Below are positions 1 to 6,737 of a stretch of DNA of 16,823 nt, in pieces. Numbering within the stretch: the stretch's first letter is position 1; every line of letters starts with the position of its first letter. The notes beneath the pieces are model-generated. The model searched no databases and had not been told where the DNA came from. It saw only the letters and a program-made list of their open reading frames with translations. The position numbers were made by a program, and so were the translations under genes. Origin of the DNA: JAVKSM01 sp039583705 (GTDB taxonomy: Bacteria > Actinomycetota > Actinomycetes > Mycobacteriales > Pseudonocardiaceae); assembly GCA_039583705.1 (NCBI GenBank), contig JAVKSM010000074.1:1-16823 (forward strand), written 5' to 3'.

Positions 1-96
1 GGCTTCGAGTGTGGCTTGACGCTCGGGTCCTACTCCGACCTCAAGGTGGGCGACGTCGTCGAGACCTTCGAGATGCGTGAGAAGCCACGTACCTGA
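1..96 (+). CDS. infB: Translation initiation factor IF-2, C-terminal end (partial)
   Basis: Only the last 31 codons are in the window, ending in TGA at 94-96. The peptide runs GFECGLTLGSYSDLKVGDVV and then ends in ETFEMREKPRT. This matches the end of IF-2 domain IV (C2), the part of the GTPase that binds the formylmethionyl end of initiator tRNA on the 30S subunit. The reading frame enters from the left edge. Identification rests on the highly conserved GFECG and VGD..E.(F/Y)E motifs and on the ylxP-rbfA genes that follow, which is the usual neighbourhood of infB. Nothing looks broken. Confidence 0.95.
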   Translation, partial: GFECGLTLGSYSDLKVGDVVETFEMREKPRT

Positions 97-145
97 CCCG
101 TCGGGGGCCGCGCGGGCTTGACCTGACCGCCGGCCCGCCGCACGG

Positions 146-176
146 CCACCTCGACCGACCACCTCGACCGACCACC
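146..176. repeat. 13-bp tandem repeat, 2.4 copies
   Basis: The unit CCACCTCGACCGA occurs at 146-158 and 159-171, followed by the first five bases of a third copy. It sits in the 108-base gap between infB and ylxP. No stop or start codon depends on it. It is probably a slippage product; a role in the infB-ylxP spacer is not evident. Confidence 0.8.
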
Positions 177-204
177 AACACGCCAACCTATTGCCGCCAC
201 CACG

Positions 205-501
205 ATGTATGTCGGAGCGCTGGAGCTGGACATCCTGCTCGGGGACGTCCACTCCCTCAAGCAGAAGCGGTCGCTGGTCCGGCCGGTGCTGGCCGAGCTG
301 CGGCGACGGTTCGCCGTCGCCGCAGCCGAGTCCGGCCACCTCGACCTGCGCGGCAGGGCACTGCTCGGAGTGAGCACCGTGGCCGCCGATGCCGAGCACG
401 TCATCGAGGTGCTGAACGCCTGCGAGCGGCTCGTCGCCGGTCGTCCCGAACTCGAGCTGCTCGCCGCCCGGCACCGGTGGCTCGGTCCGCACGACGAGTA
501 G
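205..501 (+). CDS. ylxP: DUF503 / YlxP-like protein
   Basis: This 98-residue protein belongs to the small DUF503 family, whose genes lie between infB and rbfA in many bacteria. The N-terminus (MYVGALELDILLGDVHSLKQ, residues 1-20, followed by KRS) and the segment SGHLDLRGRALLGVSTVA are typical of actinobacterial members, and the length fits the family. Biochemical function is not established; a link to 30S assembly or RNA binding is inferred from the gene neighbourhood only. The ATG at 205 gives the usual family N-terminus, but no good Shine-Dalgarno is visible before it, so translation may depend on the upstream message. The stop at 499-501 overlaps the AGGAGG that serves rbfA. Confidence 0.9.
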   Translation: MYVGALELDILLGDVHSLKQKRSLVRPVLAELRRRFAVAAAESGHLDLRGRALLGVSTVAADAEHVIEVLNACERLVAGRPELELLAARHRWLGPHDE

Positions 502-510
502 GAGGTTGCC

Positions 511-975
511 GTGTCCGACTACGCCAGGGCCCGCAAGCTGGCCAAGCGCATCGCGCACATCGTCGCGACCGCGCTCGAGCACCAGGTCAAGGATCCGAGG
601 CTGGCGATGGTGACGGTCACCGATGCCCGGGTCAGCCCGGACCTGCGGGAGGCGACCGTCTACTACACGGTGTTCGGCGAGGAGCCGCAGCGCACGGCCT
701 CGGCCGCGGCGCTGGCCAGTGCGACCGGCGTGTTGCGCTCGCTGGTGGGGCAGCGCACCGGAGTCCGGTTCACCCCGACGCTGGCGTTCGTGCCCGACAC
801 CGTGCCCGAGGGCGCACGTCGCCTCGACGAGCTGCTGGAGGCGACCCGGGAGGCCGACGCGGAGGTGGCCCGGTTGGCGGCCGGCGCCGCGCCCGCTGGT
901 GACCCCGACCCCTACCGCGCTCCCCGGGAGGACGGCCGGCGGGACCCGGCCCCGGCGCGGCCCGACCGCGGGTAG
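511..975 (+). CDS. rbfA: Ribosome-binding factor A
   Basis: RbfA (154 residues) is a KH-like cytoplasmic factor that binds immature 30S subunits and aids maturation of the 16S rRNA 5' end. The core is visible at about residues 3-115: an N-terminal helix (YARARKLAKRIAHIV), then KDPRLAMVTVTDARVSPDL (28-46) followed by a strand ATVYYTVFG, the signature of the family. The last ~35 residues form a Pro/Arg/Asp-rich tail as in many actinobacterial homologues. The GTG start at 511 is fixed by a strong AGGAGG at 500-505. The stop codon abuts the GTG of the next gene with no spacer, so the two are surely co-transcribed and probably translationally coupled. Confidence 0.95.
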   Translation: MSDYARARKLAKRIAHIVATALEHQVKDPRLAMVTVTDARVSPDLREATVYYTVFGEEPQRTASAAALASATGVLRSLVGQRTGVRFTPTLAFVPDTVPEGARRLDELLEATREADAEVARLAAGAAPAGDPDPYRAPREDGRRDPAPARPDRG

Positions 976-1995
976 GTGAGCAGCGTGAGTGGGCGGCTCG
1001 ACCCGGTTCTGCGCGCCACCGGGAGCTGCGGTGTGGACGAGGCGGTGGCGCTGCTGCGGGCCGCCGCGGACGTGACGCTGCTGGCGCACGTCAACCCAGA
1101 TGCCGACGCGCTGGGCAGCGCCCTCGCGCTGGGCCTGGGACTGCATCGCCGCGGCGCCAGGGTCCGGGTGTCCTTCGGTGCTCCGGAACAGCCGCCGGAG
1201 TCGCTGCGAGGATTGGACGCGGCGGGCCTCCTGGTACCGGCCGGAGAGGTCCCGCCCTGCCCGGAGCTGCTCGTCGTGCTCGACACCGCGAGCCCGCAGC
1301 GGTTGGGGCCCCTGGTCGACCGGGTCGCCACGGCCGGTGCGGTGCTGGTCGTCGACCACCACGGCGCCAACACGCGCTTCGGTACCCACCGGCTGGTGGA
1401 CCCGGGCGCCGAGGCGACCGTCGTCCTCGTGCTGCGGCTGCTGGACGCCCTCGACGTGTCCGTCGACGAGCCGATCGCCCGTTGCATCTATGCCGGACTG
1501 GTCACCGACACCCGGAACTTCCGCGGCGTGGGACCGGCCACGCATCTGCTCGCCGCGCGGCTGCTCGCCTCCGGGGTGGACGCCGCAGGGCTCACCCGAC
1601 GGCTGCTGGACACCCATCCGTTCGGCTGGCTGGGGATGCTCTCGGTCGTGCTGGGCCGGGCTCGGCTGGAGCCGCACGCAGCGCGCGGCATGGGCCTGGT
1701 CCATACCGAGGTGCGGCTGGCGGACTCCGTCGGGTTGGGTCCCGAGGAGGTCGAGAGCGTGATCGACATCGTGCGCACCTGCGGTGAGGCCGAGGTGGCC
1801 GCGGTGTTCAAGGAGGTCGAGACGGACACCTGGTCGGTGTCGTTGCGGTCGACGAGCCGGGTCGACGTCGGAGCGGTCGCCGACGCACTCGGCGGCGGCG
1901 GCCACCGCCACGCCGCCGGCTTCAGCAGCCCCGGACCCGCGGCGCGGATCCTGCGGGCGCTGCGCGCGGCGCTGGCCGACGTCCCGCCGCTCTGA
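976..1995 (+). CDS. nrnA: DHH/DHHA1-family phosphoesterase (NrnA-like nanoRNase / pAp phosphatase)
   Basis: This 339-residue protein has the architecture of bifunctional NrnA enzymes, which hydrolyse 2-5-nt oligoribonucleotides and 3'-phosphoadenosine-5'-phosphate in the cytoplasm. The DHH domain shows HVNPDADALGS (38-48), LDT (102-104), VDHHGAN with D127-H128-H129, and TDT at 177-179, all expected to bind Mn. The C-terminal DHHA1 domain ends with GGGGHRHAAGF (306-316), the substrate-binding glycine motif. The third motif reads TDTRNFR where the common form is TDTGSFR. The GTG start at 976 directly follows the rbfA stop. In related genomes this gene is often followed by a MATE transporter gene and truB; here other genes intervene. 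Family assignment is firm; actual substrate preference (nanoRNA, pAp or cyclic dinucleotide products) cannot be told. Confidence 0.92.
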   Translation: MSSVSGRLDPVLRATGSCGVDEAVALLRAAADVTLLAHVNPDADALGSALALGLGLHRRGARVRVSFGAPEQPPESLRGLDAAGLLVPAGEVPPCPELLVVLDTASPQRLGPLVDRVATAGAVLVVDHHGANTRFGTHRLVDPGAEATVVLVLRLLDALDVSVDEPIARCIYAGLVTDTRNFRGVGPATHLLAARLLASGVDAAGLTRRLLDTHPFGWLGMLSVVLGRARLEPHAARGMGLVHTEVRLADSVGLGPEEVESVIDIVRTCGEAEVAAVFKEVETDTWSVSLRSTSRVDVGAVADALGGGGHRHAAGFSSPGPAARILRALRAALADVPPL

Positions 1996-2559
1996 TTCCG
2001 CTGCCTCGCAGCCCGATTGCTCATGCGTGGGTTCGGCGAAGCAGGTTGCGTCGGCGTCCCGACGGTCCGCTCCGTGAGGAATATCCGGCCCGGTCCACCG
2101 AGCGAGGGGCTGGCGAGGAGGGCTTCAGGGTGAAACCGGGCACGCTGCGCTCGGAGACGCACGTTCCGCGACAATCGTCCAGGGAATTGTGTCGAGCCAT
2201 GGGAATCGGCACGCTCAACAGCGGGATGTCGGCGTCTCGGGGAAGGACCACGAGAACGAGGAGATAGCGCCCCGGCCCGCATGGCACGGCTCTCGATTTC
2301 GGCCGTGCACGGGTTGTCGGTGGCAGGTGCCGTCGAAGGCGCCTCGTGCAGTGTTCGACGTCCTGGCAAAGGGGTCGGCACGGTGGTGGCAGACGCAGGG
2401 TGTGACGAGCTGTTCTGGAACTCGTCCGATTCGCGCGAGAGCACAGGCGCGCCACGCCCCCGCTTGTCGGAGGAATGGCGAATCGCTCCTTCCAACCGGC
2501 TCGGTCCTTCCGGCCGGCCGTCGACCGGAGGCCGCCCCGGTGTCCGTCAGACGCCGAGG
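1996..2559. other. 564-base stretch without a convincing gene
   Basis: Open frames cross this stretch on both strands, but none has recognisable motifs or the strong G/C third-position preference of the neighbouring genes. The frame of the downstream oxidase stays open upstream to an ATG at 2281. In that extension, third positions are clearly less G/C-biased and the encoded peptide resembles nothing known. A 7-bp inverted repeat (GCACGGC 2284-2290 / GCCGTGC 2302-2308, 11-base loop) lies at the proposed upstream ATG. The region could hold the promoter and leader of the oxidase gene and the end of the upstream transcript. No promoter was identified with confidence. Confidence 0.6.
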
Positions 2560-3987
2560 ATGTTCGTGGGATTCGTGTTCCGTCACCGGGCCGTGGTCGT
2601 GGTGTCCGTGGTCGCGTGGGGAGCCGCCAACGCCGCCCTTTTCCGACACGCCCAGGACCTCTACGCGGCACGGGACGCCAAGGAGGTCGTGCAGTTGGCG
2701 CGCGGCGCCGGCGCGTGCATCAACTTCAACGGTGCGCTCATCCTGGTGCCGATGATGCGGCGGCTACTCACCCGTGCCCGGGGCGCACGACCGGTGCGGG
2801 CGCTGCCGCTGGATTACGCGGCGGGGTTCCACCGTCTGGTGGGTAATGCGATGTTCGCGTTCGCGCTCCTGCACACGGGCGCGTACCTGGTGAATTATGC
2901 CGCCGATCCGACGGTCACGGTCGCGGGCGAGCTCCTGTCGACCGTGCCGGGACTCTCGGGGGTCTCGCTGCTCGTCGTGTTCACCGTGATGTGGGTGTTC
3001 TCGCGGGCAGGTGTCCGGCGTCGCTGCCGGTTCGAGCTCTTCAGTCGGACCCATGTGCTCTACGTCGGGTGGCTGGTCCTCGCCCTCGTCCATGCCGTGT
3101 CGTTCTGGAAATGGGTCGGGGTGCCCCTCGTGGGCTTCTCCGTGGAACAGGCACTCCGGATCGCGCGGCGCGCGAACCGGGTCGAGGTCATCGGCGCAGA
3201 CACCCTGTGCTCCCATGTCACACGCCTTGAGATCAGTCGGCCGCGCGGGTTCCGACATCGCGCCGGCGACTATCTTTTGCTGCGTATTCCCGAAGTCGCC
3301 CGTCGGCAGTGGCATCCGTTCACCGTCAGCAGCGCCCCGGAGCGCGACCGTCTGACGGTTCACGTTCGCGCCCTCGGTGACTGGACGACGGCGCTGGGTC
3401 GGCTGGTGGAGCAGCGGCCGGCCGGACGCCCGGGTGCGCCCCTCCTGGCCTGGGTGGACGGCCCCTACCGGGCACCTGCCGCGGACGTCCTGGAATCCCG
3501 TCACGCCGTCCTCATCGCCGGGGGCATCGGGGTGACCGCCTTCACGAGCGTCCTGGAGAGCCTCACCCTGGGAGCGTCCAGCGGTGCCGGGCCGCCGACC
3601 CCGCTGGAGAGCGTCGACTTCTTCTGGCTCAACCGTGACGGCGAGCCGTTCGGATGGTTCGCTGAGCTGCTCAGCTCGCTGCGGGACGTCGACCTCACGA
3701 TGGCGGTGCACCTCTTCACGACCGGCGGGTGCGGGGCCACCGCCCACCCCGGGACGAACCTGGTGTCCCGCCTCGGACCGGCCGCCGGTGAACAACCCGG
3801 TGTGACGGTGTCGCGCGTCCAGACCCGGGCGGGCCGCCCTGACTGGGAGCGGGAGCTCGGAGACATCGCGGCGCGGTACGCCTCGGAGCGGGTCGAGGTG
3901 TACTTCTGCGGTCCCGCCGGGCTGGGCCGCACGCTGCGCGGTGTCTGCGTCGGCCTCGGCATGCCGTTCCGACAGGAACGGTTCTGA
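2560..3987 (+). CDS. NOX-type NADPH oxidase / ferric reductase-like transmembrane flavoprotein
   Basis: This is a 475-residue membrane flavocytochrome predicted to pass electrons from NAD(P)H via FAD and two haems across the membrane to O2 (or Fe3+). Residues 1-200 form the membrane domain. GACINFNGALILVPMMRRLL (51-70) closely resembles the second helix of human gp91phox. The haem histidines are H91/H105 (14 apart) and H165/H178 (13 apart), the spacings of the NOX family. The dehydrogenase half has HPFTVSSAP (252-260, FAD) followed by a GDWT motif, GGIGVT (321-326, NADPH), a WLNRD...F.WF segment, CGP (450-452) and a C-terminal Phe (F475). No EF-hands are present. The start at 2560 is chosen because homology begins there; an in-frame ATG at 2281 would add 93 unlike residues. 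The Shine-Dalgarno is poor (GAGG immediately before ATG). Ferric reductase activity remains an alternative. Confidence 0.9.
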   Translation: MFVGFVFRHRAVVVVSVVAWGAANAALFRHAQDLYAARDAKEVVQLARGAGACINFNGALILVPMMRRLLTRARGARPVRALPLDYAAGFHRLVGNAMFAFALLHTGAYLVNYAADPTVTVAGELLSTVPGLSGVSLLVVFTVMWVFSRAGVRRRCRFELFSRTHVLYVGWLVLALVHAVSFWKWVGVPLVGFSVEQALRIARRANRVEVIGADTLCSHVTRLEISRPRGFRHRAGDYLLLRIPEVARRQWHPFTVSSAPERDRLTVHVRALGDWTTALGRLVEQRPAGRPGAPLLAWVDGPYRAPAADVLESRHAVLIAGGIGVTAFTSVLESLTLGASSGAGPPTPLESVDFFWLNRDGEPFGWFAELLSSLRDVDLTMAVHLFTTGGCGATAHPGTNLVSRLGPAAGEQPGVTVSRVQTRAGRPDWERELGDIAARYASERVEVYFCGPAGLGRTLRGVCVGLGMPFRQERF

Positions 3988-4037
3988 CCGACTCGCCCAC
4001 TCGCTCACCGGGCGCCGCTGCTCCCGGACGGTCAGAA
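3982..4037. terminator. Putative bidirectional terminator between convergent genes
   Basis: TTCTGACCG (3982-3990) is perfectly inverted as CGGTCAGAA (4029-4037). Within it a second stem, CCGGG (4008-4012) with CCCGG (4023-4027), can form. The structure spans the short gap between the convergent oxidase and VWA genes, and its two arms contain both stop codons. There is no T-tract, as is common in actinobacteria. The structure is seen; termination is inferred. Confidence 0.45.
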
Positions 4038-6476
4038 GCTGGTGACGAGGTCGCCGAGCACCGCGCTCACCTGCGTCGGGTCCGAGGCGTCGTAGAAGTG
4101 GGCGTGGGTGAGTTCGGAGATATGTTCGAGGAGTGGCTTGCTGGCATCTTGTCCGTAGGCGAGGGTGAACACCATCACGTCGCGGTCCTGGTTTTCCAGA
4201 CCGGTCAGGGCGGCGTCCATCTGCGCCTCGGTGGTGGGGTCGTTGCTGTTGTTCTGGCCATCGGTGAGCAGCACCACAGCGTTTATCTTGTTCGGGTCGT
4301 AGTCGGGTCCGCCCATCATCGCGGAGTAGTCGATGACCGCGCGGTACAGCGGCGTCTGGTCGACGACCCGCAGGTTGCGGATCTTGGCCACGAGGCCGCT
4401 CTGCTTGGTGCCCAGGGCACTGACCGGGTCGAGGAGCCCGGGTGTGACGGCGGTGCTGCTCGCGGTGTTGGAGAACGCGGCGAGCCCGACCTGGTCGTCG
4501 GGGGCGAAGTACCCCAGCGACGCGACGATGGCGGACTCCGCGGCCTGGATCTTGGTCTCGCCGTCGGCGATCCGGTCGACCATCGATCCGGAGACGTCGA
4601 TCAGGAAGAGCACCCGGGCGCGTTTACGCACGTCGAGGAAGCTGTTCCGGACCGCGGCCAGCACGTCCGCGGTGGGTTGGGGGAAGGCGGCGAGGGTGGC
4701 GATGTTCCCGTAGTTGCCGGTCGCGGCGACCTGCGGGTCGGCTTGGCCGTGCAGGTCACGGTAGCCGTTGGCGCGCACGACCGCCTGGCCCTGCTGGGTC
4801 TGGGCGAACTGGATGAAGTCAGCAGCCGCGGCGCGCTCGTTCGCGTCCACCCACGAGCCGTCCAGCACGGCCATCGGGTTGTCGACGTAGTAGGTGCCGT
4901 CGCGGGGGTAGACCGGGACCAGCGGGGTGGCAGGCGGGGCGACCTGCTGGCGGGTGATCCCGTCCTTGCTGATGATTCCCCGGTCGTAGTCCCAGATCGC
5001 TTTCTCGTCGGAGGTCACCGAGGAGACGTAGCCATGGATGTCGTGATCGTCCTCGGCCTGTCGGATATGCCAGAAGAAGTGCTCCTCGGAGGCCATGTAG
5101 TGCACGACCGCCCGCTCCGCCTGCGACACCATGGACCGGGTCCTGGGGTCGGCCACCTGGGCCGTGTCGAGCGTACCCGGGTGCCCGAGCACCGTGCCGT
5201 ACTCGAGAGCCAGCCCGTACAGCCCGCTGGAAGCGACCACTGGGCTGGTCCGGCCGACCCGGAACGCCCCCCACTCGGGGTGGCCGTGGTTGGCCCAGAA
5301 ACCGGCATCGGAGGCCGCGGCGAGGTAGTCCTGCCAGGTGGGTGGCCGCTGCAGCCAACCGGACGCTTCCGCCTGCGGCTTGGCCATCGCGAGCACGATC
5401 GGGGTGCGCGTCGCCTGCGGCGCCTGCGCCGGGACGATTACCCGCTGGGAGGCCTGGTCCGCGGCCTGCCGGGCGATCGCCAGCCATGACGAGGAGTCCG
5501 GCGCCCATACCGAGGGTCGGTCGCCAACGGCCTGCTGGGGGAACCCGTTGGCGGCATCCTGGGCGGCGATACCCGAGCGCTGCACGGAGACCTCGAGGGT
5601 CACACAGTGCCCCGCGGCGTTCCGCTTGGCGCCCTGGTAGGCAGTGGCCAGCGCGTCAAGCATCGGGCGGTTCTCGTAGGAGGCCAGCACCCGCACCGTC
5701 GTGCAGGGTTGGCTCCCCGGTACGGCGGGCAGGCTGTCGGCCGGGAAGGGCTCCCCGGCAACCGAGAAGCTTCCCCCGCCGTCCGACCCCGAACCCGTCC
5801 ACCACGACCGCGCGGCCCAGCCGAACCCGAGGACGGCCAGCACGACGAGGGCGACGACGAACACGAGCGGCCTGACCTTGCGCCGCCGACCGCTCCGCTC
5901 GGCCGGTCCCACTGCTCGCGCTGGTAGCTCCCCGGATGCCGACGCCCTGGCAAGGTCCCTGCGGGCGGCCCGTGTCCTCGGGTGATCCTCGCCGAAGGAC
6001 AGCTCCTGGTCGGCGGCGATCTGCTCGAACAGGGCGACGGACCGCGTCACGTCGCCGACCGCGTGGTAGGCCCGGGCCAGGCCGTTGCGCGCGGCCAGCG
6101 TGCTCTCGTGGAGTTCGCCGAGCACGCGGGCCCGGTCGGTCACCGTTTTCTCGAACAACGCCACGGCCTCGTCCACCCGTCCGGCGGCCAGGTAGCCGGC
6201 GGCGAGGTTGCCCTCGGTGACGAGGGTGTCCGGGTGGTCGGAGCCCAGGATCCGCTGGGCGTCGGTCAGCGCCCGCTCGAACCAGAGGACCGCGTCCTCG
6301 ACCCGCCCAGAGCCCAGATAAGCCGCCGCCAGGTCGTTGCGGGCACCGATCGTCTCGAGGTGGTCCTTGCCCTGGGTCCGTTCGACGTTGGCGACGCTCC
6401 AATCCAGCAAGGCGCCGGGCGTGTGCAGTTGGCCCGTCCCGCGACGGAAGCCCACCAGCTTGCGCCACAGGCTCAT
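4032..6476 (-). CDS. TPR - transmembrane - solute-binding-like - VWA domain fusion protein
   Basis: This 814-residue single-pass membrane protein has four parts. (1) About 37-165 holds three tetratricopeptide repeats of ~42 residues (ARNDLAAAYLGSGRVEDAV-like, with LG.DHPDT linkers), a cytoplasmic partner-binding module. (2) A basic stretch, RSGRRRKVR, precedes a hydrophobic helix (~203-221), which predicts N-inside topology. (3) About 255-595 is an extracytoplasmic domain resembling type-2 periplasmic solute-binding proteins (TVRVLASYENRPMLDALATA, later VDNPMAVLDGSW). (4) About 619-814 is a von Willebrand A domain with a complete MIDAS: DVSGS at 627-631, T708 and D739. SBP-VWA proteins are common in actinobacteria; the added cytoplasmic TPR is unusual. 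The ATG at 6476 is preferred over a GTG at 6500 because GGGGA lies five bases upstream. Ligand and partner are unknown. It is transcribed convergently to the oxidase gene and divergently from truB. Confidence 0.85.
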   Translation of the reverse strand: MSLWRKLVGFRRGTGQLHTPGALLDWSVANVERTQGKDHLETIGARNDLAAAYLGSGRVEDAVLWFERALTDAQRILGSDHPDTLVTEGNLAAGYLAAGRVDEAVALFEKTVTDRARVLGELHESTLAARNGLARAYHAVGDVTRSVALFEQIAADQELSFGEDHPRTRAARRDLARASASGELPARAVGPAERSGRRRKVRPLVFVVALVVLAVLGFGWAARSWWTGSGSDGGGSFSVAGEPFPADSLPAVPGSQPCTTVRVLASYENRPMLDALATAYQGAKRNAAGHCVTLEVSVQRSGIAAQDAANGFPQQAVGDRPSVWAPDSSSWLAIARQAADQASQRVIVPAQAPQATRTPIVLAMAKPQAEASGWLQRPPTWQDYLAAASDAGFWANHGHPEWGAFRVGRTSPVVASSGLYGLALEYGTVLGHPGTLDTAQVADPRTRSMVSQAERAVVHYMASEEHFFWHIRQAEDDHDIHGYVSSVTSDEKAIWDYDRGIISKDGITRQQVAPPATPLVPVYPRDGTYYVDNPMAVLDGSWVDANERAAAADFIQFAQTQQGQAVVRANGYRDLHGQADPQVAATGNYGNIATLAAFPQPTADVLAAVRNSFLDVRKRARVLFLIDVSGSMVDRIADGETKIQAAESAIVASLGYFAPDDQVGLAAFSNTASSTAVTPGLLDPVSALGTKQSGLVAKIRNLRVVDQTPLYRAVIDYSAMMGGPDYDPNKINAVVLLTDGQNNSNDPTTEAQMDAALTGLENQDRDVMVFTLAYGQDASKPLLEHISELTHAHFYDASDPTQVSAVLGDLVTSF

Positions 6477-6656
6477 GACCGTCCCCGAACAGCTCGCCAC
6501 GGGGCTGGTCCGCTGCGGGTGCCCACGTGCTCCCCCGGCTGCGCGGATGCAAGGTGCCGCGGTCGCGGTCCGGCGTCAAGCACGTCCACCCCTCTGAGGG
6601 CCGTCAAGCTTCGGGTAGCGGTCACGCTGCGGGCAGCGGTCGCACAGTAGCGGGTT

Positions 6657-6693
6657 GGCCGAGGCGGTCCACGGTGCCCTCCGCTTCTCGGCC
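6657..6693 (+). promoter_or_regulatory. Hairpin in the truB leader
   Basis: GGCCGAG (6657-6663) plus GCGG can pair with CCGC (6681-6684) plus CTCGGCC (6687-6693), with a two-base TT bulge and a 13-base loop. It ends 44 bases before the truB GTG, in the 261-base gap between the divergent VWA and truB genes. No promoter hexamers stand out in this gap. The pairing is seen; any regulatory role is a guess. Confidence 0.3.
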
Positions 6694-6737
6694 GGGTCAC
6701 TGGCCGTGGCCGTCGCCAGCGGGCAGCATCGCATGAC

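Noticed and set aside
2281..2559. In-frame N-terminal extension of the NOX protein (93 codons)
   Set aside because: Third-position bias falls, the peptide is unlike any membrane or NOX sequence, and homology begins exactly at the ATG at 2560.
4098..5489. 463-codon open frame antisense to the VWA gene
   Set aside because: It is a shadow frame: Val/Gly/Asp-rich, no motifs, while the opposite strand encodes clear VWA and SBP-like domains.
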